This document shows positions 1 to 9,328 of a stretch of DNA of 64,000 bases, one piece after another. Positions within the stretch are counted from its first letter, which is position 1; every line of letters starts with the position of its first letter. This DNA is from Nostoc sp. FACHB-892. Its GTDB lineage: Bacteria > Cyanobacteriota > Cyanobacteriia > Cyanobacteriales > Nostocaceae. The stretch covers positions 1-64,000 of the forward strand of contig NZ_JACJTR010000022.1 of NCBI RefSeq assembly GCF_014698795.1, read 5' to 3'. The notes under the pieces were generated by a model. The model searched no databases, was not told the DNA's origin, and saw only the letters and a program-made list of their open reading frames with translations. The position numbers and the translations under genes are program-made.

Positions 1-407
1 AGTTTTATCTTGCTCTCTAGTCAGAAATACCCTTAAACGGCTGCCCATATCGCTGTTACCTTTGTAGACACATTGTACGTATTTACTTATCTTTACATAG
101 TTTGGTTTTTTCACCTTGTTCTACTTATTTGCGGATTTTTATTCTGAGCGGTGAGCAAACTCCGAATGAAATAAATAATGGTCTGATTTTTATTTTTTAA
201 TCAGTCAACTAGTTCTGTTTCACGGAATGAAATGCGAAATAGATTAGAGAAACGGCAGGAATTAAATTAATTGGGCGCATCCCACTGGGGAAAAAATATC
301 TAAGTATTTGAAATCGCACGCTAGTTGCTTTAATGCAGTAGAAACCTTAGTTGGCGCAGTTTATCGTAAAGAACGGGAGGGAAGGAAGGAGAATGAACCC
401 CTAAATT
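1..407. other. Intergenic stretch at window edge
   Basis: No convincing reading frame is present. The DNA is AT-rich with a purine-rich patch near 370-395. It lies downstream of the outer-membrane transporter gene, and no TpsA-like partner gene starts here. Confidence 0.5.
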
Positions 408-2237
408 CTAAAAAGGATTATAGAATAAACTAAAATATAGTCCGTTTTCTTGTAATGTTCGATCATTCGAGTCAACAGATACTAAAGGAATGCCCCAGTC
501 AAGACGAACGGTGAAGCGATCGCCTTGTGACCAACGCAACCCCAGACCAACAGCAGCTAGAGTATTAGGGTCGGGATTCTCTGTAGCCGAACTATTCCAG
601 CCAACACCAAAATCCACAAAGGGGATAACCTGTAAGGTGCTATCTATCTGGGGTAAGCGCAGAATCGGTACTTGAACTTCCGCAGAAACAAAAGTGCCAT
701 TATCTGTCAGCAAATAATCTTGACGGTAACCTCGAATGCTATCTTGCCCACCTAAGCCAATTTGCTCTATAGGTAAGAGTGTTGTGGATGCTAGTTGCGT
801 ATTTAAACGAAGTAAAAGTAAAGTTTCAGGAGCTAAAAGGCGTGCCCATTGCGCTTGTCCTTGCCAAGAAAAAAAACGGCTATCAGGAAAATCTTGATTA
901 ACTGTGGCATTCAACACATCTAGACCCAAATTGAATTGAGAGCGGAGGGCAATGACTTCACGGCTGTTACGACTCGTCCATTCTTGAAAAAATCGCAACG
1001 CAGATACCCTGGTGCGTCCCTGTTCATCAGCTCCGGGTGAAATTTGAGAGGGGGGCCCAAAGTCTGATCTCCACGAGATATCACTTTCGCGTCGGGAAGT
1101 TGTTAACCCCAGAGCGAATTCTTGTGTAGGAGTTTCGATTATTGGCTGGCGGAATGTCAGTTCGTAGTAGCGAGAAGCCGATTCGATATCTAGGAAGTCG
1201 AAAGGAGGCTCAATGACATTGCTTGACGTAGTGCCATAGTTGAAAGTAAGGGTTCCGTTGCGGGGATTGAGTGGTAATGTGTAGCTGGCGTCAAAGGAGT
1301 TACTACCATCGGTATTGGTGTATCCTAAACTCAGACCATCTCCCAATCCGAGTAAGTTGGCTTCATTCAATTGTAATCGGCGGCGGAAACTGCCAACACT
1401 GGGCGATCGCCCATTATCAAGAACTATTTGGCTATTAAAGGTTTTTGCCTCGCTGATCTTGACTTCTAAGAGACTCACACCACTCCGCGATCCTGCTGAG
1501 AGTTCAGCAGAGACGTTTTGAATCAAAGGATTAAGTTGCAAAAGTTGCAGTGCCTCTAGTAGACGCTGTCGGTTCAGAGGTGCTGATGTAGCTATTGCTA
1601 GTCGGCTGCGGACATAATTTGCATTCAACCGCCGATTCCCAGTTATCTGGATATCTTCTAATTTACCTTCGACTACCTGAATTTTTACAACACCGGATTG
1701 GATTGTTTGGGGCGGAATATAAGCACCAGAAGTAATGTAACCATTTTGGACGTATAAATCAGTAATTTTAGAACGTGCCTGATAGACTTCAGTCAGCGAG
1801 ATCGGTCGTTTGGTAAATTCAGCAGTGGCACGGGCTAACTCTTCGGGACTGAAGACTGTGCTACCAACAACTTCAAACCGTTCAACAACAATATTTTGAG
1901 GAAAGTTGCCAGGGAGTGGTTCCTCAGGTGTGAGAGTTGGGGCAGAGGGTGGAAATAGTTCTCCTGGTGGGGGGAGTGGTTGTGGTACTTCAGGTGGTGG
2001 AGGTGGCGGAGGTACGGGTGGTTGGACATCCTGTGGTGGTGGGAGTGGCGGAGTTACGGGTGTTTGGACATCCTGTGGTGATGGGAGTTGTTGTGACAGG
2101 ATGAAATTACTAGTTGGTAATTGGGTAGTATCAACAGCCTGAGCTTTCAGTGGACTAGAAAATATGTTGCTGAGTAATAGAAGCATACTCAGAGGTAAGC
2201 AGGACACTATAATATTCTGAGGATATTTATTAATCAT
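408..2237 (-). CDS. ShlB/FhaC/HecB-family outer-membrane transporter (TpsB-like)
   Basis: This 609-residue protein is predicted to be an outer-membrane beta-barrel of the Omp85/two-partner secretion superfamily that exports or activates a partner protein. It has an N-terminal signal peptide (about 1-33). A strongly proline-rich linker (about 45-115) could span periplasm and peptidoglycan. A POTRA-type region follows (about 116-195, starting near VERFEVVGSTVFSPEEL). The C-terminal barrel ends in aromatic Phe (YNPF), the usual barrel signature. Cyanobacteria often carry such genes without an adjacent TpsA exoprotein, and none is seen on the upstream side here. The family call is firm; the substrate is unknown. 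Confidence 0.85.
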   Translation of the reverse strand: MINKYPQNIIVSCLPLSMLLLLSNIFSSPLKAQAVDTTQLPTSNFILSQQLPSPQDVQTPVTPPLPPPQDVQPPVPPPPPPPEVPQPLPPPGELFPPSAPTLTPEEPLPGNFPQNIVVERFEVVGSTVFSPEELARATAEFTKRPISLTEVYQARSKITDLYVQNGYITSGAYIPPQTIQSGVVKIQVVEGKLEDIQITGNRRLNANYVRSRLAIATSAPLNRQRLLEALQLLQLNPLIQNVSAELSAGSRSGVSLLEVKISEAKTFNSQIVLDNGRSPSVGSFRRRLQLNEANLLGLGDGLSLGYTNTDGSNSFDASYTLPLNPRNGTLTFNYGTTSSNVIEPPFDFLDIESASRYYELTFRQPIIETPTQEFALGLTTSRRESDISWRSDFGPPSQISPGADEQGRTRVSALRFFQEWTSRNSREVIALRSQFNLGLDVLNATVNQDFPDSRFFSWQGQAQWARLLAPETLLLLRLNTQLASTTLLPIEQIGLGGQDSIRGYRQDYLLTDNGTFVSAEVQVPILRLPQIDSTLQVIPFVDFGVGWNSSATENPDPNTLAAVGLGLRWSQGDRFTVRLDWGIPLVSVDSNDRTLQENGLYFSLFYNPF

Positions 2238-2577
2238 CGCACTGGATTATTTTTTGTCAGAAACTATAGGATTATACGGCGACTCCTTCAGATGTGAATC
2301 TTACTTCATCTTGTGTCGCTAAAGTTGATATCTTGAGTAAATCTCAATTTAAAAGCTAAATTATTTGGTTATTGCAGACTTAAAAGCTTTGATGGTGTTT
2401 GAACTGCATAAGTTAGCAGATATGTTGGAATTATCTGTTGCTGCGAGAGAAATAGACCTAGTACAGTACGGCTTAAATCCACTTACTATCTCAATTAACA
2501 AGACTTGGGGCAAAATCCTCTTGTTAAAGGTAGGCAAACTTCGGTTTTATTTTTGAATTGTTATATGTGGTTTAGGG
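2238..2577. other. Intergenic, no gene seen
   Basis: About 340 bases between two minus-strand genes, holding the promoter region of the transporter gene. Short plus-strand frames here have no recognisable features. CTAGTACAG near 2459 resembles one end of the small element at 22171-22260. Confidence 0.4.
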
Positions 2578-4353
2578 TTACTCCATATCCCTTTGTTGAA
2601 ACATTCCCATCAATTTACGTTTACGAGCGTGGGTTTGCATCAAGTTTTCCCGATAGCTTAACCACTCAGCTTTCTTTCCAGATTGCAAGTAGGCATTACG
2701 TGCCTTTTTTAACCATTCAACTGCATAGTAGTAATATTCGGCTTTACCTGCATCCATTATCTTTTCGGCGCGGCGACGAGCATTAGCAATTACCCAACTA
2801 GGATTATGAGGGATAGCAGCATCCATGACTCGGTAAATTAACTCTGAATAATAAGAAGTGAGTTCATTAGTGATCGCAATTGCATCATCAATTAGCCCCT
2901 CATGCAAGAATATATCTACCTTGGCTGATTCTGTTCCCCAAGCACTACAAGTACGAACAATTCTCAGCAGGTCTGTTTTAATACTTTCCCAGTTTTCCCC
3001 AGCCAATTCTGCCATTCTTTCGTAGTCAACAAAGGAGGGTTTGACTTGAAAAGCCGCCTTGATTGCTAATAAAGCAGCTTCATTATTACCCAACTCAACA
3101 GCTAAATCACTTGTCCAAATACCTAATTCGTGCTGACAATTACCTGGTAAATGTAATCCACTCTGGGCTATATCTAGTGCTTGCTGTAATGCCCCCTGTC
3201 CGCTAAGTGTTTTCGCTAGGGCAAAAGCCTCTTCGGTTGAGTTCATCTGGGTTTGAGCAGCATCAATTGCTTCTTTTACCCTGCCTAAACGCCCCAACAT
3301 TGTTAGATACTGTTGCGTTTGCCCTTCAGCTTCTGCTAAATACAAGTATTCTTGGTAACGTTTCTGACGTTCGAGGATTTTTAGCCGAATTAGTGCCAAA
3401 TCATCTGCATAGTCTGGTACGTCTTCTTCCCAAGCTCCCCTTTCGGTAATATTACCTTTGAGAACTTGCACCAATGGTGGATAATCCCAACCTTGGCGTA
3501 AAGCTTCCATAACTATGCCAAAATCAGCATTCCACTCATCTTGCCAGGCTTCCAAATTTATTTGAATATCAACTTTTTCTTCTGGGGTGAGTTCGGCTGT
3601 AAGAATTGCTTCACACCAAGCATTATTCAATTCCTCGACCACTTCATCGTTTTCAGCACCATATTCTGCAACATCATCCCAATTTTCCACACACGTAGAG
3701 GTAATCGCTTCTAAAATAGCGATCGCATTTTCACCCTCTCCCCGTTCGCTAAAATCTACCGCAGTTCGCACCATATTCAGCAATTTATCGGCAATTGGGT
3801 CTTCTTCGCACCCCTCCTCAAAGTAACGCACGGTATCCTGAAGAATCTGCCGGACTTGCCGCCGAAAAAGAGCCTGATTGATCGTAATGCGGCGCACAGG
3901 TTTTTTGGTTGTTTGCTCGACAATAGGATTCGTCATCCAACCTATATGACGATCAATCGCCTCAATTAGTGGTGGGTTTTCATTTACCAGATCTTGCAGC
4001 AATCTTTGGGTTTGGATATGATCCAAGCGATCGAGTAGTTGTTCTAAGGTAGGGCGTTGCTCAATATATTCTGAGTTGCGCGCACAGACGAGCATCGTCG
4101 CTACAATGTGTTTGCACCACCCATCAAAGTTGTAGGCACAGGTACAGTTTGCTGAGATTAACCCACTGCTATCGAAACTGAGATTGACATGATAAGGTCT
4201 TGCTTCAGTCCCTGCAACATCAGCCTGAAGGATGTGACCGCGTTGGATAATAGTATTGACAGCACCAGCCTCATAGTATGCTTCGCCGCGTTGGAAAGAT
4301 TTAGCGTTAGCATGACGGCGGATAGTAAATTCACTAATTTGGGGAATAGACAT
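2578..4353 (-). CDS. SWIM zinc-finger domain protein
   Basis: The protein is 591 residues from the chosen start. A SWIM zinc-binding motif of the form CxC-x7-CxH is visible at C70, C72, C80 and H82. The SWIM fold binds nucleic acid or protein and is common in uncharacterised bacterial proteins beside helicases, but no helicase is next to it here. The remainder is alpha-helical with TPR-like character. I chose the ATG at 4353 (protein starting MSIPQISEF). The frame stays open 36 codons further upstream, but that part runs into low-complexity intergenic repeats (AATTGGGAA and CCCCAGT units) and does not look like protein. The function is unknown. Confidence 0.75.
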   Translation of the reverse strand: MSIPQISEFTIRRHANAKSFQRGEAYYEAGAVNTIIQRGHILQADVAGTEARPYHVNLSFDSSGLISANCTCAYNFDGWCKHIVATMLVCARNSEYIEQRPTLEQLLDRLDHIQTQRLLQDLVNENPPLIEAIDRHIGWMTNPIVEQTTKKPVRRITINQALFRRQVRQILQDTVRYFEEGCEEDPIADKLLNMVRTAVDFSERGEGENAIAILEAITSTCVENWDDVAEYGAENDEVVEELNNAWCEAILTAELTPEEKVDIQINLEAWQDEWNADFGIVMEALRQGWDYPPLVQVLKGNITERGAWEEDVPDYADDLALIRLKILERQKRYQEYLYLAEAEGQTQQYLTMLGRLGRVKEAIDAAQTQMNSTEEAFALAKTLSGQGALQQALDIAQSGLHLPGNCQHELGIWTSDLAVELGNNEAALLAIKAAFQVKPSFVDYERMAELAGENWESIKTDLLRIVRTCSAWGTESAKVDIFLHEGLIDDAIAITNELTSYYSELIYRVMDAAIPHNPSWVIANARRRAEKIMDAGKAEYYYYAVEWLKKARNAYLQSGKKAEWLSYRENLMQTHARKRKLMGMFQQRDME

Positions 4354-4786
4354 CGAGCGATCGCCTGTGTAAATCCTCTGGATCAATCCTAAATCCAGCT
4401 TAGGTGTTAGCGATGATACTGTAAAGTCATTAAAAATTGGGAATTGGGAAGAATATTGCATAGTCCCCAGTCCCCAGTCCCTTTAGAGTATAAAAAAAAT
4501 AAGTATCTAGATTTGACTATAATTACTGAAAACATCCATCTTTTCGCCAGAAGTTAGTGAATCATAATTGAAGTTAGCAACACCTAAACGTTAAATCAGA
4601 AAACAGTTATCAGGCGGATGGCAGGGGATTTAAATTAGTTAGCAGTTTCCAGTGTTCACTAACTGTATGCTGGGGGCTTAAACCCAGCAACGAAACTGAC
4701 AACTGATCATTGATAACTGTTCAAGGGGTTGCGTTGATTGTCGGTCAAGTTGAGAATAAATAGGCGAAGCAGACGGGGAACCTAAC
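4354..4786. other. Repeat-rich intergenic region upstream of lpdA
   Basis: The gap between divergent genes holds CCCCAGT heptamers near 4464-4483, the inverted-repeat element at 4602-4721, and presumably the lpdA promoter. Confidence 0.5.
4602..4721. repeat. 120-bp element with 11-bp perfect terminal inverted repeats
   Basis: AACAGTTATCA (4602-4612) is matched by its exact reverse complement TGATAACTGTT (4711-4721). The inside contains further self-complementary words around AGTTAGCAG and CACTAACTG. It encodes no protein and resembles the small MITE-like palindromes of Nostoc genomes. Confidence 0.5.
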
Positions 4787-6211
4787 GTGAGTCAAGGATT
4801 TGATTACGATTTAGTCATTATCGGCGCTGGTGTAGGCGGACATGGCGCAGCCTTACACGCCGTAAGTTGTGGTTTAAAAACAGCGATTATTGAAGCTGCT
4901 GATATGGGAGGAACCTGTGTTAATCGGGGTTGTATTCCTTCTAAAGCGCTGCTGGCGGCATCTGGGCGTGTGCGGGAGTTACGCGATGCCCATCACCTCA
5001 AATCGCTGGGAATTCAAATTGGTAACGTGGAATTCGATCGCCAAGCGATCGCTAATCATGCTAATAATCTCGTCTCAAAAATTCAAGGGGATTTAACCAA
5101 CAGCCTCAAACGTCTAAAAGTCGATATTATCAATGGTTGGGGAAAAATCGCTGGGGCGCAAAAAGTCTCTGTTACCGGAGACGGTAGCGAAAAAACCATC
5201 ACAGCCAAAGACATCATCCTTTCCCCTGGTTCAATTCCTTTTGTGCCTCCAGGGATTGAAGTAGACGGCAAAACTGTCTTTACCAGCGATCAAGGCGTTA
5301 AGTTGGAGTCGCTACCAGACTGGGTGGCGATTATTGGCAGTGGTTACATCGGCTTAGAATTTTCTGATGTTTACTCAGCTTTGGGTTGTGAAATCACCTT
5401 GATTGAAGCTCTAGATCAGTTAATGCCAGGATTTGACCGAGACATTGCTAAACTTGCCGAACGGGTACTGATTACTCCCCGCGATATTGAAACGAAAGTA
5501 GGGATATACGCTAAAAAAGTCATCCCCGGTTCACCAGTGGTGATTGAATTAGCAGATTTCAAAACCAAAGAAGATGTAGATGTCATCGAAGTAGATGCTT
5601 GTTTGGTGGCTACAGGACGCATCCCGGCGACCAAAAATCTTGGTTTGGAGTCTGTGGGTATAGAACTGGATCGGCGGAATTTTATCCCAGTTGACGATCG
5701 CATGGCAGTACTATCGTCTGGTGAAGTAGTACCAAATGTGTGGGCAATTGGCGACGCTAATGGAAAGATGATGTTGGCACATGCGGCTTCTGCTCAAGGC
5801 ATCATCGCGGTAGAAAATATAGTTGGGAGGGAAAGAATAGTAGACTATCGCAGCATCCCGGCGGCGGCGTTTACCCACCCAGAAGTCAGCTATGTGGGTT
5901 TAACAGAAACCGCAGCTAAGGAGTTGGGCCAAACCGAAGGCTTTGAAATCGGCACAAGTCGGAGTTACTTCAAAGGAAATTCCAAAGCGTTGGCAGAAAA
6001 TGAAGCCGATGGTATTGCCAAGGTAATATATCGCAAAGACACCGGAGAAGTCTTAGGTGTTCACATTTTCGGACTGCACGCCTCAGACTTAATTCACGAA
6101 GCGTCAGCTGCGATCGCAAACCGTCAATCTGTCCAAAGTCTCGCACATCTAGTTCACGCGCACCCGACACTATCGGAAGTGCTAGACGAAGCTTATAAAC
6201 GAGCCATCTAA
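4787..6211 (+). CDS. lpdA: Dihydrolipoyl dehydrogenase (E3)
   Basis: This 474-residue flavoprotein reoxidises dihydrolipoamide in the pyruvate dehydrogenase and glycine cleavage complexes, passing electrons through FAD to NAD+. The FAD-binding GxGxxG lies at about residues 12-19. The redox-active disulfide is in CVNRGC (C44 and C49). A second nucleotide-binding glycine motif (IIGSGYIGLEF) lies near residue 183. The C-terminal HAHPTLSE motif carries the catalytic His-Glu pair. The length matches the family. The start is GTG. It is followed after a heptamer repeat by trpC; whether the two are cotranscribed cannot be told. Confidence 0.95.
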   Translation: MSQGFDYDLVIIGAGVGGHGAALHAVSCGLKTAIIEAADMGGTCVNRGCIPSKALLAASGRVRELRDAHHLKSLGIQIGNVEFDRQAIANHANNLVSKIQGDLTNSLKRLKVDIINGWGKIAGAQKVSVTGDGSEKTITAKDIILSPGSIPFVPPGIEVDGKTVFTSDQGVKLESLPDWVAIIGSGYIGLEFSDVYSALGCEITLIEALDQLMPGFDRDIAKLAERVLITPRDIETKVGIYAKKVIPGSPVVIELADFKTKEDVDVIEVDACLVATGRIPATKNLGLESVGIELDRRNFIPVDDRMAVLSSGEVVPNVWAIGDANGKMMLAHAASAQGIIAVENIVGRERIVDYRSIPAAAFTHPEVSYVGLTETAAKELGQTEGFEIGTSRSYFKGNSKALAENEADGIAKVIYRKDTGEVLGVHIFGLHASDLIHEASAAIANRQSVQSLAHLVHAHPTLSEVLDEAYKRAI

Positions 6212-6246
6212 AAGTTAGAAGTGAAAAGTTAGGAGTGAGGAATTAA

Positions 6247-6301
6247 TAACTCCTAACTCCTAACTCCTAACTCCTAACTCCTAACTCCCAACTCCTAACT
6301 C
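6247..6301. repeat. Heptanucleotide tandem repeat (AACTCCT)n
   Basis: About eight head-to-tail copies of a 7-base unit, one with a C/T change, fill the gap between lpdA and trpC. It is the class known as STRR (short tandemly repeated repetitive) sequences in filamentous cyanobacteria. Confidence 0.9.
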
Positions 6302-6310
6302 AGTACTATC

Positions 6311-7201
6311 ATGCAAATCCGCCGTCGTTCACCTAACCCAGCTATTGATGTATCGATATTGCGTTATCAAGCTATCGTGCCTGATGCAGCGCCAAACCAC
6401 ATCTTGGAGGAAATTGTCTGGCAAAAAGAAGTAGAATATGACCAAATGCGGGAAAAACTTCCTTTGCAAGAATTACGGAAGCGGGTACTGACTGCACCGC
6501 CAACCCGTGATTTTGTCGCCGCCTTGCGCCAAGGTAAGACTAAACCGGCATTGATTGCAGAAGTTAAAAAAGCTTCACCTAGCAAAGGTGTTTTACGAGA
6601 AGATTTTGATCCAGTAGCGATCGCCCTTTCTTATCAGCAAGGTGGTGCTAGTTGTCTATCTGTGCTGACAGATGTCAAGTTCTTTCAAGGTAGTTTTGAG
6701 AACTTGGCCAAGGTTCGGGCTGCTGTAGATTTGCCTCTACTGTGCAAAGAGTTTATCATTTATGCTTATCAGATATACTTGGCACGGGTTCAGGGTGCAG
6801 ATGCTATTTTGTTGATTGCGGCTATCCTGAGCGATCAAGATTTGAAATACTTCCTTAAAATTGCTAACAACCTGAAAATGGCAACCTTGGTTGAAGTCCA
6901 TAGTTTGGCAGAACTTGACCGTGTATTAGCTTTAGATGGGGTTTCCTTAGTAGGAATCAATAATCGCAATTTGGAAGATTTCTCTGTTGACCTGCAAACT
7001 ACTTGCCAACTTTTAGCTGCAAGGGGTAGCCAATTGCAGGAGAAAAACATCCTTGTTGTCAGCGAGTCAGGACTACATAACCCAGATGATTTGAGTATGG
7101 TACTGACAGCAGGTGCATCGGCTGTACTGATTGGGGAATCTTTGGTAAAACAACCAGATCCCGGCGCTGCGATCGCCCATATATTACCAAAGAATTTTTG
7201 A
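6311..7201 (+). CDS. trpC: Indole-3-glycerol phosphate synthase
   Basis: TrpC closes the indole ring in tryptophan synthesis, converting carboxyphenylaminodeoxyribulose phosphate to indole-3-glycerol phosphate. The 296-residue protein has a (beta/alpha)8 fold with the expected motifs: AEVKKASPSKG (catalytic Lys, near residue 80), LCKEFI, LVEVHS, VGINNRNL and VSESGL followed by the phosphate-binding GASAVLIGES. An N-terminal extension of about 40 residues is usual in cyanobacterial TrpC. The ATG follows the heptamer repeat closely. trpB lies 2.7 kb downstream, so the tryptophan genes are scattered, as is usual in cyanobacteria. Confidence 0.95.
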   Translation: MQIRRRSPNPAIDVSILRYQAIVPDAAPNHILEEIVWQKEVEYDQMREKLPLQELRKRVLTAPPTRDFVAALRQGKTKPALIAEVKKASPSKGVLREDFDPVAIALSYQQGGASCLSVLTDVKFFQGSFENLAKVRAAVDLPLLCKEFIIYAYQIYLARVQGADAILLIAAILSDQDLKYFLKIANNLKMATLVEVHSLAELDRVLALDGVSLVGINNRNLEDFSVDLQTTCQLLAARGSQLQEKNILVVSESGLHNPDDLSMVLTAGASAVLIGESLVKQPDPGAAIAHILPKNF

Positions 7202-7455
7202 AATAAACGCCTCCCCTATGCCCCTTAGCACAGGGCAACTAACTGCATATATGCATATAATAGTTGGGCAATTGGGCACATTATGCGTAGACACGCAGCA
7301 TATTGCCATCAAATATCATCATATCTTTGCCAAATCTTTATTGCTAATCAAATCAAAGCCATAAGCAACTAGTTATTTCTTATGTAACAATTTATTGATA
7401 AGAGACAAACTTTGATTAGTACAAAATCTCAAATATGAAATCAAAAATTAACTTC

Positions 7456-7707
7456 ATGGAGCAAATTCCTTTACCTTCTCCTATTCACTACGAACTTATA
7501 CTTCAACTTTTAGAAAGACAAACCATGTTAGCCGTAAATGATAATCCAGATTTACGGCATCAGGTAAACCAACTAATTATTACTTTACGTAAAGCTGCCG
7601 TGCAGCAAAAACGGCTAGAAGAAATTTGCGAGTTTTCATCTATGACTGTTGATCACCGTTGGTCAATCAACCATCATCAGGATAATAAAGTTGTTGCCCC
7701 CGATTGA
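7456..7707 (+). CDS. Small conserved cyanobacterial protein (DUF5340-like)
   Basis: The protein is 83 residues from the ATG at 7456; an in-frame ATG at 7435 would add seven residues. It is mostly helical with a charged, Leu-rich middle (QLLERQTMLAV, QLIITLRKAA). From memory it resembles a short cyanobacteria-restricted family (DUF5340), but this needs a search. There is no signal peptide or membrane segment. The function is unknown. The start at 7456 is preferred because the first seven residues look unrelated to the helical core. Confidence 0.6.
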   Translation: MEQIPLPSPIHYELILQLLERQTMLAVNDNPDLRHQVNQLIITLRKAAVQQKRLEEICEFSSMTVDHRWSINHHQDNKVVAPD

Positions 7708-8189
7708 AGCTGATAAATTCATATCTCAACCTCAAATTTGGCATATTTGTTAACTTAGGTTACCACCGTCAGAAAGTGTCTCTGTGTATTGAAGAGTTTA
7801 GTATTCATAACTTCCGCCGCACTTGCTTGACTCAAATGCACAGTTTGGGTTGTGATTTAAAATGATTCTAGTTACAGTGATTTCTCTGCTTTGCAAAATA
7901 TCTATAAATGCTAGATGAGGAGTTGAAATCGTTAGTCAGTCTGAATCGCTTAGATTTTAGTTGATAAAAATCTTACGTTATTTAGATATTTTTATAAAGT
8001 TATACATAGTTATTTTTTTTCTAAATCCTAACTTCCTTGTTTCCAATTTATACAATAATTTTATTAATGCTGTAGAGAAAATTGTCATCATTATAAAAAT
8101 TTTAGCTCAAAAAAAAGTTCATATTGATTTATAGAGAACTGTAGATCAGCTAAAATATTGATGAGATTATCTCTCGAATTTGACGAAAG
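7708..8189. other. Intergenic region upstream of the carbonic anhydrase gene
   Basis: It holds an apparent tyrosine-recombinase fragment (7782-7862, listed separately), followed by very AT-rich DNA that presumably carries the carbonic anhydrase promoter. Confidence 0.4.
7782..7862 (+). pseudogene. Relic of a tyrosine recombinase (integrase) C-terminal box
   Basis: Translation in the frame of 7791 gives a short stretch with FSIHNFRRTCLTQMHSLG before a TGA at 7863. The H-x-x-R-R-T pattern followed by a helix resembles the conserved HxLRRT box of phage-integrase-type recombinases. Nothing upstream or downstream continues the domain, so if real it is a remnant of a lost element. The match is short and judged by eye. 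Confidence 0.35.
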
Positions 8190-8858
8190 ATGAAATATAA
8201 CAGCATTGACGAACTCCTCAGAAATAATCAAGCTTGGGTTCTCGATAAACTAGCAATAGATCCAACTTACTTTCAAGAATTATCTACCGGACAAACACCA
8301 CCTTTTCTATACATTGGGTGTTCTGATAGTCGTCTGGCATTAACAATATTTACCCGTACAGAACCAGGAGAGTTATTTGTACATCGTAATATTGCCAATC
8401 AGATTTCTCTAACGGATATAAACTTTTTAGCGGTTTTAGAATACGCAATTTTACATCTTAAAGTGGAACACATTATTGTTTGTGGTCACTACGATTGCGG
8501 AGGAATTAAGGCGGCTTTAGAAGGAAGAACCATCGGAATTCTTGATAACTGGGTAAATCCGATTCGGGAACTGTATTTACAGAAACAAGAAGAAATCGAT
8601 GCCTTGCCAACAAGAGAAGAACGTCTGAATCGTTTGGCAGAAATAAACGTTGTAGCGCAAGTAAAAAATCTTTACCAAACTTCCATCATGCGTCAGGTAC
8701 TCTATGAGCGAAAAGCGCCTATGGTTCATGGCTGGGTGCTAGATATTAGCACTGGGTTAATCAAAGATTTGAACGTCTCAACTGTGCAATGGCAATTGCA
8801 CATTTGCCCCTTGCTTCTAGAGTTTAGACTCTATGCTATGTTAAAAAATGAGAGCTGA
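8190..8858 (+). CDS. Beta-class carbonic anhydrase
   Basis: This 222-residue zinc enzyme interconverts CO2 and bicarbonate. The ligands and active-site dyad are all visible: C44, D46 and R48 in GCSDSR, then H100 and C103 in GHYDCGG. Length and sequence flow resemble the cytosolic E. coli Can type. It lacks the C-terminal extension of carboxysomal CcaA and has no signal peptide, so it is probably cytosolic rather than carboxysomal. It ends at a convergent terminator-like palindrome facing the YqaE-type gene. Confidence 0.92.
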   Translation: MKYNSIDELLRNNQAWVLDKLAIDPTYFQELSTGQTPPFLYIGCSDSRLALTIFTRTEPGELFVHRNIANQISLTDINFLAVLEYAILHLKVEHIIVCGHYDCGGIKAALEGRTIGILDNWVNPIRELYLQKQEEIDALPTREERLNRLAEINVVAQVKNLYQTSIMRQVLYERKAPMVHGWVLDISTGLIKDLNVSTVQWQLHICPLLLEFRLYAMLKNES

Positions 8859-8968
8859 TTCGGTATTTATTGACACACGAAAGCCCATATTTTTAGATTT
8901 CAAAGCTTTACCTAAAGTAGTCACCTTGCAGGTAATTTATTTTTCTCGTTTTCATACTCTGCATAGAA

Positions 8969-9010
8969 TTGAGGCTCTGACTCACTTTATCACTGTATGC
9001 AGAGCCTCAA
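8969..9010. terminator. Bidirectional terminator-like hairpin
   Basis: TTGAGGCTCTG (8969-8979) is perfectly complementary to CAGAGCCTCAA (9000-9010) across a 20-base loop. It lies between two convergent genes. There is no strong T run, so it may act as an mRNA end stabiliser rather than an intrinsic terminator. Confidence 0.6.
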
Positions 9011-9028
9011 ACCTTCCCTTACAAAGGA

Positions 9029-9187
9029 TTATTTCTTAGCAATTATCCATACTGCATGAATAATCCCAGGAATGTAACCAAAAAGTGTCAAAACTATATT
9101 AATCCAAAAATCTATACCAAAACCTACTTGTAAAAAAACTCCCAGAGGTGGTACGAAAATGGCACACAAAATTCGAACTAAATCCAT
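9029..9187 (-). CDS. YqaE/Pmp3-family small membrane protein
   Basis: This 52-residue ORF starts MDLVRILCAIFVPPLGVFLQ and is too short for most ORF cut-offs. It shows the family pattern: a first hydrophobic helix with PPLGVFLQ-G, then a second helix around WINIVLTLFGYIPGIIHAVW. Relatives (yeast Pmp3, plant RCI2, E. coli YqaE) are two-helix membrane proteins linked to salt and cold stress and membrane potential. A textbook Shine-Dalgarno AGGAGG sits seven bases upstream of the ATG. It is convergent with the carbonic anhydrase gene. Confidence 0.92.
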   Translation of the reverse strand: MDLVRILCAIFVPPLGVFLQVGFGIDFWINIVLTLFGYIPGIIHAVWIIAKK

Positions 9188-9328
9188 TTAAACCTCCTAT
9201 TCATCTCACAAAAAATAGCTTGTTGGCAAAGTGATTTACCAATCCTCAAGCATATTTGTACCTCTCAAAGATAACATTCCCTCTCTTAATCTAGATCACC
9301 CTTAAGATGCGGTAAACCGCACTCAAGA

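Noticed and set aside
1906..2142. Gly-rich plus-strand ORF opposite the transporter gene
   Set aside because: Antisense of the proline-rich linker; Pro codons read as Gly on the other strand.
6247..6301. Possible CRISPR-like repeat
   Set aside because: Units are seven bases with no spacers; it is a simple tandem heptamer.
8848..9039. 63-codon ORF overlapping the end of the carbonic anhydrase gene
   Set aside because: It runs through the convergent terminator hairpin and into the antisense of the well-supported YqaE-type gene.
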